Shown here: positions 1 to 5,542 of the stretch, in pieces | Layout of the letters: every line of letters starts with the position of its first letter | How positions within the stretch are numbered: position 1 is the first letter of the stretch | From: Candidatus Omnitrophota bacterium | GTDB taxonomy: Bacteria; Omnitrophota; Gorgyraeia; Tantalellales; Tantalellaceae | NCBI GenBank assembly: GCA_030631915.1 | Contig: DAOVKF010000049.1 | Coordinates: 1 to 10,233 of the forward strand | Reading direction: 5' to 3' | Length of the DNA: 10,233 bases | Notes under the pieces: model-generated | The model's input: only the letters and a program-made list of their open reading frames with translations | Databases searched by the model: none | Told to the model about the DNA's origin: nothing | Made by a program: the position numbers and the translations under genes

Positions 1-390
1 TACGGGTGTCTGGGTTTCGGCGACTGCGCGGAAGCGTGCCCTTTTGACGCGCTTCACATGGTGAACGGTCTGCCGGTGGTGGATCCGGACAAATGCACGG
101 GATGCGGTAAATGCGTGGCCGCCTGCCCGAGGGATATACTGAGCCTGGAGGTTAAAAAGCACGAAAGGCTTTTTTATGTCGCGTGCAGTTCGCATGATAA
201 TACGCTCAGGACAAGGCAGGTATGCGGTGTGGGATGCATTGCCTGCGGCATATGCGTTAAATTGTCTAAAGAGGGGTTTTTCCGGATCGAGGACAACCTG
301 TCAACGGCTGATCATGCCAGGCAGAGCGACCAGGAAGCCGTCAAGGCCATTCAGCTCAAATGCCCCACCAAGGTGATCAGGGCAATATGA
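1..390 (+). CDS. rnfB: Rnf complex subunit B, C-terminal part (ferredoxin-like)
   Basis: This is the 3' end of a gene that begins left of the window; the frame is open from base 1, giving 129 residues before the TGA. The first visible stretch (residues 1-18) reads as the RnfB pattern of a Gly-Cys-Leu-Gly-x-Gly-Asp-Cys segment ending in Cys-Pro. A CxxCxxCxxxCP motif follows at Cys32, 35, 38 and 42. A second ferredoxin-like region has Cys79, 82 and 85 and a final Cys121-Pro. RnfB is the iron-sulfur subunit of the membrane Rnf complex, which couples electron transfer between ferredoxin and NAD to ion pumping; it is commonly the last gene of an rnf operon, which fits purN following. The second domain lacks four of its eight expected cysteines. 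Another polyferredoxin is possible, but the order of motifs favours RnfB. The ATG at 58 is internal. Confidence 0.87.
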   Translation, partial: YGCLGFGDCAEACPFDALHMVNGLPVVDPDKCTGCGKCVAACPRDILSLEVKKHERLFYVACSSHDNTLRTRQVCGVGCIACGICVKLSKEGFFRIEDNLSTADHARQSDQEAVKAIQLKCPTKVIRAI

Positions 391-416
391 GAGAGCATGG
401 GCAGTGTTAACGTGTC

Positions 417-422
417 AGAGGA
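417..422 (+). promoter_or_regulatory. Ribosome binding site of purN
   Basis: AGAGGA lies four bases before the ATG at 427. It supports that start over the in-frame ATG at 397, whose extra ten residues do not belong to the PurN family. Confidence 0.6.
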
Positions 423-426
423 ATAT

Positions 427-1050
427 ATGAATATAGCGGTGCTGGTATCCGGGGACGGGAGTAACCTTCAGGCGCTCATGGACGCTGAGGAAAAGGGCGG
501 GCTTGGGAGCGGAAAGATCGTCCTTGTGGCGAGCGACAACCACGAAGCGTTTGCCCTGGAACGGGCGAGAGGAAAGAACCTTGAGACTTTTGTTCTGGAA
601 GGGAGCGGGTACCGTTCCAGGGAAGATTATGACAGGGCAATGGCGCGGCGCCTTCATGAAGCGCGGATAGAACTTGTGGTATTGGCCGGTTTCATGCGGG
701 TGTTAAGCGGTTTTTTTATTGATGAGTATAAGGACAGGATACTTAATATACATCCGGCTCTTTTACCGTCGTTCAAGGGGGCGCATGGGATAAAAGACGC
801 GTATGAAAGCGGCGTGAAGATCACGGGTGTGACCGTGCATTTTGTCACAAAAGAGCTGGATTCGGGTCCGGTGATCCTGCAGACAGGGGTGGGCATAGAA
901 GAGAACGACACACTGGATACACTGGAAGAAAAGATCCATAAGGAGGAACACAGGTTGTATCCCGAAGCAGTGAAGTTGTTTACCGAGGGCCGGTTGCGGG
1001 TCGAGGGCCGGCGGGTCAGGATAAGGAGGAGAGATGTCGACGGGGATTAA
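427..1050 (+). CDS. purN: Phosphoribosylglycinamide formyltransferase
   Basis: PurN transfers the formyl group of 10-formyl-tetrahydrofolate to glycinamide ribonucleotide, the third step of purine synthesis in the cytoplasm. From the ATG at 427 the protein is 207 residues, close to the usual 190-215. The start reads MNIAVLVSGDGSNLQAL, the typical nucleotide-binding beginning of the family. The active-site segment NIHPALLPSFKG carries Asn108 and His110, and ELDSGP carries Asp145; these match the catalytic Asn, His and Asp of the E. coli enzyme. The C-terminus is very basic (residues 195-203) and this stretch overlaps the start of eno by 17 nt, so the two are probably translationally coupled. 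No terminator or promoter is evident between rnfB and purN (36 nt), so it may be read through from the rnf genes. Confidence 0.96.
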   Translation: MNIAVLVSGDGSNLQALMDAEEKGGLGSGKIVLVASDNHEAFALERARGKNLETFVLEGSGYRSREDYDRAMARRLHEARIELVVLAGFMRVLSGFFIDEYKDRILNIHPALLPSFKGAHGIKDAYESGVKITGVTVHFVTKELDSGPVILQTGVGIEENDTLDTLEEKIHKEEHRLYPEAVKLFTEGRLRVEGRRVRIRRRDVDGD

Positions 1051-2317
1051 AGAGATAAGAGGGCGGGAAATAATGGATTCCAGGGGTAATCCCACTGTTG
1101 AAGTGGACGTGATACTTGAAGACGGTTCATTGGGCAGGGCCGCTGTTCCGAGCGGAGCCTCGACCGGAGCGCATGAGGCCGTTGAGCTGAGGGACGGGGA
1201 CAACGGCCGGTATTCGGGCAAGGGTGTCACAAAAGCCGTGGCCAACGTCAACGGGGAGATCGCCTCGAAAGTAAAAGGCATGGACGCTGCGCAACAGGAA
1301 GAATTGGACAGAACGCTTATAGCGCTTGACGGCACGCCGAATAAAGGCCGGTTGGGCGCGAACGCCATACTGGGTGTTTCCATGGCAGCGGCAAAGGCAG
1401 CGGCCGCGTCCGGGGGGATCCCGCTTTTCAGGTATCTCGGGGCAGACGCGCGGGTGCTTCCCATTCCCATGATGAACATCCTGAACGGCGGCGAACACGC
1501 TGATAACAATGTGGATATTCAGGAATTCATGATCATGCCCACAGGCGCCCCTTCGTTCAAAGAGGCGCTCAGGATGGGATCGGAGGTCTTTCACGGCCTG
1601 AAGAAAATATTACACTCAAAGCGACTGTCAACCTCTGTCGGGGACGAAGGCGGGTTCGCGCCAAACCTTCAGTCAAACGAAGAAGCCCTGGAAGTGATAC
1701 TCGAGGCTGTTTCAGCCGCGGGTTATACTCCGGGTGAGCATATAAAGATCGCCCTGGACCCGGCTTCGAGTGAATTTTACGAACACGGCGCTTATGTGCT
1801 TAAAGCAGAGGCCGTGCCGCGAAAATCACCGGAGGAGATGGTGGAATTTTACGGCGCGTGGGTAGAAAAATACCCTATCGTATCGATAGAGGACGGGATG
1901 GCGGAAGATGACTGGGACGGCTGGAAAGCCCTGACCGATAAGATGGGGGGTAAGATCCAGCTGGTCGGCGATGACCTTTTTGTGACCAGCACTGACAGGC
2001 TGAAGCAGGGAATAAACATGGGCGTGGCCAATTCTATTCTGATCAAGGTCAACCAGATCGGGACGCTGACAGAGACCCTGGCGGCGATCGCCATGGCGAA
2101 AGAGGCCGGATATACGGCCGTTATTTCCCACCGTTCCGGGGAGACCGAGGATACCACTATCGCTCATCTCGCGGTCGCCACCGGCGTAGGCCAGATAAAG
2201 ACCGGATCCGTCTGCCGGACGGACCGTATCTGTAAATATAACGAACTTCTCCGTATCGAGGAGATGCTTGGAGCAAAAGCTGTTTACGGGGACCCGGAAT
2301 GGAAGGGAAGAAAATAG
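1034..2317 (+). CDS. eno: Enolase
   Basis: Enolase interconverts 2-phosphoglycerate and phosphoenolpyruvate in glycolysis and gluconeogenesis. The protein is 427 residues, normal for bacteria. Visible motifs are the substrate-loop region PSGASTGAHEAVELRDGD (39-56), SVGDEGGFAPNL with the catalytic Glu205, the Mg2+ ligands Asp242 (ALDPASS), Glu286 (SIEDG) and Asp313 (VGDDLF), the catalytic lysine near 338 (ILIKVNQIGT) and SHRSGETED (365-373). No key residue is missing. The start at 1034 is set by a strong AAGGAGGA at 1023-1030 and by the family N-terminus ending in DSRGNPTVEVDV. The gene overlaps purN by 17 nt and ftsB by 19 nt, so the three form a tight unit. Neighbourhood of eno with an ftsB/divIC-type gene recurs in many bacteria. 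Confidence 0.98.
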   Translation: MSTGIKEIRGREIMDSRGNPTVEVDVILEDGSLGRAAVPSGASTGAHEAVELRDGDNGRYSGKGVTKAVANVNGEIASKVKGMDAAQQEELDRTLIALDGTPNKGRLGANAILGVSMAAAKAAAASGGIPLFRYLGADARVLPIPMMNILNGGEHADNNVDIQEFMIMPTGAPSFKEALRMGSEVFHGLKKILHSKRLSTSVGDEGGFAPNLQSNEEALEVILEAVSAAGYTPGEHIKIALDPASSEFYEHGAYVLKAEAVPRKSPEEMVEFYGAWVEKYPIVSIEDGMAEDDWDGWKALTDKMGGKIQLVGDDLFVTSTDRLKQGINMGVANSILIKVNQIGTLTETLAAIAMAKEAGYTAVISHRSGETEDTTIAHLAVATGVGQIKTGSVCRTDRICKYNELLRIEEMLGAKAVYGDPEWKGRK

Positions 2318-2580
2318 CTGTATGCGCGGGTGTGATCGTCGCGGTGGGCGCGGCGATATTTCTGCCGGGATATTCCCGGCTGCAGAAGCTGCGCGAGGAC
2401 CGTGAAGACATGCGGACAAGGAGCAGCCTCCTCAGCCGGCATAACGATACCCTGAAAGAAGAAATACGGAAGATGGAGCAGGACCCCGGATATGTCGAGA
2501 AAAAGGCCCGCGAGAAACTGGGAATAGTGAAAAAAGGCGAGTTTATCTATAAAGGCCCCGTGGAAGAGTCAGGGGAATAG
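2299..2580 (+). CDS. ftsB: FtsB/DivIC-type septum formation initiator
   Basis: A 93-residue bitopic membrane protein. It has a short basic cytoplasmic start (MEGKK), one hydrophobic segment at about residues 6-23, a charged coiled-coil stretch at about 26-61, and then the conserved block DPGYVEKKAREKLGIVKKGE (62-81), characteristic of the FtsB/DivIC family. Proteins of this family bridge FtsL and FtsQ in the divisome and help trigger septal peptidoglycan synthesis; the coiled coil lies outside the membrane. The start lies inside the eno 3' end (19 nt overlap, different frame), and the purine-rich stretch around 2288-2298 can act as a ribosome binding site. Its last 12 bases overlap, tail to tail, the end of the sugar-kinase gene on the other strand. 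The family assignment is firm; whether it is the FtsB or DivIC orthologue cannot be told without the genome. Confidence 0.83.
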   Translation: MEGKKIAVCAGVIVAVGAAIFLPGYSRLQKLREDREDMRTRSSLLSRHNDTLKEEIRKMEQDPGYVEKKAREKLGIVKKGEFIYKGPVEESGE

Positions 2581-3546
2581 CAGCGGCCTCTGTTCTTTTT
2601 CGCGTGACAGGAATCTCTCGACCTGGCTTAAATTCTTTAACCCCTCGGTAGCGCCTCTGCCCGCGCAGATCAAAGCGGAGACGGCGGAAGCGAACGCGAG
2701 ATTTTCTCTTTTTTCCCGCCGGAAACCTTCTTTTCCTTTTGCCAGATACCTGTAAATAAGCCCGGCCGTGAACGCGTCGCCGGCTCCGATGGTATCCACC
2801 ACATTTACCTTAAAAGCCGGGTGGGCTGTTTGTTCTTTTCCGTCCCAGTAAAAAGCCCCCTTTTTTCCCCGTGTGACAACGATCTCGCATTTTGAGATAT
2901 CGCGGATGGCGTCCAAAGCATACGGCAGGGAACGGCGGCCGGTCAGGCCCAGGGCGTCTGTTTCGCTTAATTTAAGAAGATCGACGCGCGGAAGCAGGGC
3001 TTTTATCCTGGACCGGGCGGTTCTTTTATCTTTAATGCGGGTCCCCCGCCAGTTCGGGTCATAGGAGATAAAGACATTTTGTTTTTTGGCCTGTTTTATA
3101 TATTTCAGGACGGTCTCATGCGTATGGTCAGCGTAGGAAAAAAGAGATCCGGTGTGAAAGACAGCGGCCTTTTTGAAAAGCGTGACAGGGATCCTGTCTT
3201 TTTCGGATGAAAGCCGCAGGTTCCGGGGTTTGTAAAAGACATAGGATGGATCGCCTTTTTTGTCTATTTGCGCGAAGGCCAGGGAGGTCCTGACGTTTTT
3301 ATCCCGGGACACGAGACCGGTGTCTATACCGGCGTTTTTAATCGTCGAGACAAGGGAATCGCCGAGAAAATCCCTGCCCGTCTTTGAGGCCAGCAGGACG
3401 GAAAGGCCCAGGCGGTTGAGTATTGCCGCCGTATTGCTGACAGAGCCGCCCGGCCGCGCGTAAAAGACCGGACCGGCAGGGTTGTTCCCGGCTTCTGATA
3501 TCAGATCAAAGGCGATGTTGCCGCAGCAGATAATTCTGCTATTCAT
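2569..3546 (-). CDS. PfkB-family sugar kinase, fructokinase-like
   Basis: A 325-residue member of the ribokinase/PfkB family, which phosphorylates a sugar or nucleoside with ATP. The N-terminal substrate region has GGSVSNTAAILNRLG (33-47) and GRDFLGD. SYDPNWRGT (161-169) resembles the SYDPNxR segment of bacterial fructokinases, and LKLSETDALGLTG (191-203) fits the same group. The second PfkB signature DTIGAGDAFTAGL (251-263) carries the catalytic base Asp257 and the anion-hole glycines. Family membership is clear; fructose as substrate is inferred from overall resemblance, and ribokinase, adenosine-kinase-like or 2-keto-3-deoxygluconate kinase activity is possible. The start ATG overlaps the PilZ gene's stop region by 8 nt (ATGAATAG), and no good ribosome binding site precedes it, so translation is probably coupled. 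It appears to be the last gene of the leftward tRNA-pilZ-kinase unit. Confidence 0.9.
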   Translation of the reverse strand: MNSRIICCGNIAFDLISEAGNNPAGPVFYARPGGSVSNTAAILNRLGLSVLLASKTGRDFLGDSLVSTIKNAGIDTGLVSRDKNVRTSLAFAQIDKKGDPSYVFYKPRNLRLSSEKDRIPVTLFKKAAVFHTGSLFSYADHTHETVLKYIKQAKKQNVFISYDPNWRGTRIKDKRTARSRIKALLPRVDLLKLSETDALGLTGRRSLPYALDAIRDISKCEIVVTRGKKGAFYWDGKEQTAHPAFKVNVVDTIGAGDAFTAGLIYRYLAKGKEGFRREKRENLAFASAVSALICAGRGATEGLKNLSQVERFLSREKEQRPLLFP

Positions 3547-3958
3547 CCGCGATTTCGGGATCGATGTACTGCTTTAACTTCTCGTCGAGATTGCCGCAGA
3601 CATATTTGACCAGGAGGAGCACATGCTTTTTGTCGATGGTCAGGAACTGGACGCCTGTGTCAAAGCCGTATCCGCCTTGCTCGGTCCCGGGGCACGGGCT
3701 GCACCACCGCACCTCTCCTTTGATGTCGACGGAATCGGTTTCCCGCGGCATGAGTATGGACATCTCAAGAAAGGTCCCGGGTTTTAGTTCCTTATCGGAA
3801 TTCAAAAGTATGCCGGCGACGCCGATGTTCTTCCCGGCGGCTTCGAATTTTTCCGGAAGGGGTTCTTTGTCAGCCGCTTCCATGATACGGAAGAGCACCC
3901 TGCTCCTGATAGAAAGCCTCGCGTATTGTCTTCTTTCACGGAATCCCTTTTCTTCCAT
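3539..3958 (-). CDS. Small PilZ-domain protein
   Basis: A 139-residue cytoplasmic protein made almost wholly of one PilZ domain, the usual cyclic-di-GMP receptor fold. The first half of the ligand signature is present as RRQYAR (residues 9-14), with the RxxxR pair Arg10/Arg14. The second half, normally (D/N)xSxxG, reads NIGVAG (44-49) with Gly in place of Ser. The fold shows further in KPGTFLEMSILMP (59-71), the GEVRWC strand (81-86) and GYGFDTGVQF (96-105). The start ATG at 3958 has AAGGAG nine bases upstream and gives the family N-terminus; a longer reading frame to 4054 would run into the tRNA gene and is not credible. Its partner process (motility, exopolysaccharide or other) cannot be told from the neighbours. 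It lies 45 nt downstream of tRNA-fMet with no visible terminator between. Confidence 0.87.
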   Translation of the reverse strand: MEEKGFRERRQYARLSIRSRVLFRIMEAADKEPLPEKFEAAGKNIGVAGILLNSDKELKPGTFLEMSILMPRETDSVDIKGEVRWCSPCPGTEQGGYGFDTGVQFLTIDKKHVLLLVKYVCGNLDEKLKQYIDPEIADE

Positions 3959-3967
3959 GATCCGACG

Positions 3968-3973
3968 CTCCTT
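3968..3973 (-). promoter_or_regulatory. Ribosome binding site of the PilZ gene
   Basis: On the minus strand this reads AAGGAG, nine bases before the ATG at 3958. It fixes that start and excludes the upstream extension into the tRNA. Confidence 0.75.
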
Positions 3974-4003
3974 TTTATCGGTTGGGACAGGTGGCTTAGA
4001 TGC

Positions 4004-4078
4004 TGGTTGCGGGGGAGGGAATCGAACCCTCGACCTTGAGGTTATGAGCCTCACGAGCTACCTCTGCTCCACCCCGCG
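4004..4078 (-). tRNA. Initiator tRNA-fMet (anticodon CAU), CCA encoded
   Basis: The 75-nt gene folds into a complete cloverleaf read on the minus strand. The acceptor strand CGCGGGG pairs with CCCCGC, leaving the unpaired C1/A72 that marks bacterial initiators for formylation and bars them from EF-Tu. The D stem GAGC/GCTC has the A11-U24 pair typical of initiators. The anticodon loop is CTCATAA, with anticodon CAU. The T arm is GAGGG, loop TTCGATT, CCCTC, and the 3' end ACCA is encoded. The sequence closely tracks E. coli tRNA-fMet. One difference stands out: the three G-C pairs at 29-31/39-41 read AGG/CCU, so pair 29-41 is A-U instead of G-C. C1/A72 rules out elongator Met and the lysidine-type Ile tRNA. 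Confidence 0.96.
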
Positions 4079-4099
4079 GTAATCCTTATGAAGACATGG

Positions 4100-4128
4100 A
4101 TTATAGCAGATAAGGACGCCTCTTGCAA
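4100..4128 (-). promoter_or_regulatory. Sigma-70-type promoter for tRNA-fMet (leftward)
   Basis: On the minus strand TTGCAA (4123-4128) is followed after exactly 17 bases by a perfect TATAAT (4100-4105). A TG one base upstream of the -10 gives an extended -10 element. Transcription should start near 4093, about 15 nt before the tRNA 5' end. It probably serves tRNA-fMet and, by read-through, the pilZ and kinase genes. Confidence 0.85.
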
Positions 4129-4138
4129 GCATTTTTGC
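4125..4138. repeat. Short inverted repeat between the two divergent promoters
   Basis: GCAA (4125-4128) and TTGC (4135-4138) form an inverted repeat with a 6-base spacer; AGCA/TGCT (4128-4131/4136-4139) is an overlapping alternative. It lies between and partly in the -35 regions of the divergent promoters, where an operator could sit. Four-base arms are easily due to chance. Confidence 0.25.
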
Positions 4139-4143
4139 TCTTA

Positions 4144-4172
4144 TTGACATAGCGATTTATATATGCTATAAA
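4144..4172 (+). promoter_or_regulatory. Sigma-70-type promoter for the purB operon (rightward)
   Basis: A perfect TTGACA (4144-4149) and TATAAA (4167-4172) are separated by 17 bases, with a TG at 4164-4165 forming an extended -10. Transcription should start near 4179, leaving a leader of about 68 nt before purB. I see no purine riboswitch core, attenuator hairpin or convincing operator in that leader. The -35 box is only 15 bases from that of the divergent tRNA promoter. Confidence 0.87.
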
Positions 4173-4237
4173 AAGGATTCTGGTGCCTACCTGAGTAGCT
4201 ATGGATGCTGATTATTTTTAAGGAACCGCCGGACAAA

Positions 4238-4244
4238 GGGGGGG
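4238..4244 (+). promoter_or_regulatory. Ribosome binding site of purB
   Basis: A run of seven G preceded by AAA ends two bases before the ATG at 4247; pairing with the anti-Shine-Dalgarno can use its first Gs. It supports 4247 over the in-frame ATG at 4205, whose 14 extra residues are foreign to the family. Confidence 0.6.
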
Positions 4245-4246
4245 TT

Positions 4247-5542
4247 ATGATCGAACGGTACACGCGCCCTGAGATGGCCCGGATATGGGATGACGAGAAT
4301 AAATTCCGGAAAATGCTTCAGATCGAGATCCTGGCCTGTGAAGCGTTTGCCAGACTGGGATTGATACCCCGGCAAGCGGTAAAGGCCATAAAGGAAAAAG
4401 CCGATATCGATGTCAGGCGGATCAGGGAGATCGAAGAAAGGACACATCACGATGTGTTCGCTTTTATCAAGAACGTCTCTGAGTACATAGGGGAAGAGGC
4501 GAAGTATCTCCACTTTGGATTGACCTCAAGCGATATTCTTGATACAGCGCTGTCAGCCATGATGTGCGAGGCCATGGATATCCTTATCAGGGGTGCGGAA
4601 GGGGTCATGAGCGCGCTGAAGGAAAAAGCGGTAAAGCACAAAATGACCCCCATGATCGGGAGGACGCATGGAGTGCACGCTGAACCCACGACGTTCGGAC
4701 TGAAAATGGCGCTCTATTATAAAGAGATGGAACGCGGCCTGGACAGGCTGAAACGCGGCAGAGAGACGATCGCTTATGGCAAGATGTCAGGTTCGGTGGG
4801 CACGTTCGCCAACGTGGACCCTTTTGTCGAAGAGTATGTGTGCGGCAAACTCGGGTTAAGGCCGGCCGGCATATCCACCCAGATACTGCAGCGGGACAGG
4901 CATTCTCATTATCTGAACATGATCGCCCTTACGGGAGCGACCCTGGAGAAGATAGCATTCGAGATAAGGGGGCTCCAGAGAACAGAGGTCAATGAGGTCC
5001 AGGAGTTCTTTGCCGAGGGCCAGACAGGGTCTTCCAGCATGCCGCACAAAAAAAATCCCATTATCTCTGAACGCATAATAGGCCTGGCCAGAGTGCTCAG
5101 GGGCAATGCCGTTGCCGGCATGGAAAATGTGGCTTTGTGGCACGAAAGGGATATTTCCCACTCCTCGGCCGAACGGATCATAATCCCTGATTCGACGATC
5201 CTGCTGGACTATATGCTTGACAGGGCAGAGGCCCTGATATCCAGACTTGTCGTGAATAAAAAAAGGATGACAGAGAATATTGACGCCACAAACGGGTTGA
5301 TCTACTCCCAGAGGGTCCTCCTGGAGCTGGTGAAAAAAGGCGCCGCGCGCATGGAGGCTTATGATATCGTCCAGGGCCTGGCCCTTGAGGCGTGTCGCGG
5401 GGGAGGAGAAAGCTTTGAAGGCCTTTTATTGAATAGCGGCGAGGTAAAGGGATACATGACCGGTGAAGAGATAAAAAAATGCTTTGACCCGGAATATCAC
5501 CTGAGGCACGTTGACCGGATTTTTAAGAAGATCGGATTATGA
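4247..5542 (+). CDS. purB: Adenylosuccinate lyase
   Basis: PurB cleaves fumarate from SAICAR (step eight of IMP synthesis) and from adenylosuccinate (AMP synthesis). From ATG 4247 it is 431 residues, the size of the shorter Bacillus-type enzyme, and begins MIERYTRPEM as that group does. Visible features are THHDV with His68, the substrate-binding GLTSSDILDTA (91-101), GRTHGVHAEPTTFG with the catalytic His141, and the fumarase/aspartase-superfamily signature GSSSMPHKKNP (261-271) whose flexible serine loop carries the catalytic Ser262-264 region. All key residues are present. It is the first gene after a near-consensus promoter, and its stop overlaps the purM start as ATGA, so translation is coupled. 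Confidence 0.97.
   Translation: MIERYTRPEMARIWDDENKFRKMLQIEILACEAFARLGLIPRQAVKAIKEKADIDVRRIREIEERTHHDVFAFIKNVSEYIGEEAKYLHFGLTSSDILDTALSAMMCEAMDILIRGAEGVMSALKEKAVKHKMTPMIGRTHGVHAEPTTFGLKMALYYKEMERGLDRLKRGRETIAYGKMSGSVGTFANVDPFVEEYVCGKLGLRPAGISTQILQRDRHSHYLNMIALTGATLEKIAFEIRGLQRTEVNEVQEFFAEGQTGSSSMPHKKNPIISERIIGLARVLRGNAVAGMENVALWHERDISHSSAERIIIPDSTILLDYMLDRAEALISRLVVNKKRMTENIDATNGLIYSQRVLLELVKKGAARMEAYDIVQGLALEACRGGGESFEGLLLNSGEVKGYMTGEEIKKCFDPEYHLRHVDRIFKKIGL

Noticed and set aside
763..1509. Long open frame (248 codons) on the minus strand across purN and eno.
   Set aside because: It is antisense to two certain genes and rich in Ser, Pro and Ala, as expected for the complement of GC-rich coding sequence. 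It has no recognisable domain.
1826..2419. Open frame of 197 codons on the minus strand opposite eno and ftsB.
   Set aside because: Shadow of enolase coding sequence with no conserved motif.
2581..3210. Possible repeat: CAGCGGCCT followed by GCGTGACAGG occurs near 2580 and near 3160.
   Set aside because: Both copies lie in the kinase coding sequence, differ in spacing and intervening bases, and encode unrelated residues; chance similarity is enough.
3959..4054. N-terminal extension of the PilZ reading frame to an ATG at 4054.
   Set aside because: It translates the tRNA-fMet gene; the Ser-Arg-Val-Arg-Phe-Pro-Pro-Pro string is a well-known artefact of reading through a tRNA 3' half. The ATG at 3958 has a proper ribosome binding site.
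3564..4082. Open frame of 172 codons on the plus strand opposite pilZ and the tRNA.
   Set aside because: It crosses the tRNA and the conserved PilZ gene, has no domain pattern and no ribosome binding site of note.
4125..4138. PurR-type purine operator at the purB promoter.
   Set aside because: The E. coli-type site has GCAA and TTGC arms separated by four bases in a longer palindrome; here the spacer is six and the flanks do not pair. Kept only as a weak inverted repeat.
4201..4221. Six-codon leader peptide (MDADYF) in the purB leader.
   Set aside because: No good ribosome binding site, no regulatory codon run and no attenuator hairpin follow it.
4173..4246. Purine riboswitch in the purB leader.
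   Set aside because: The leader of about 68 nt is shorter than needed with an expression platform, and the conserved loop and junction bases are not recognisable.
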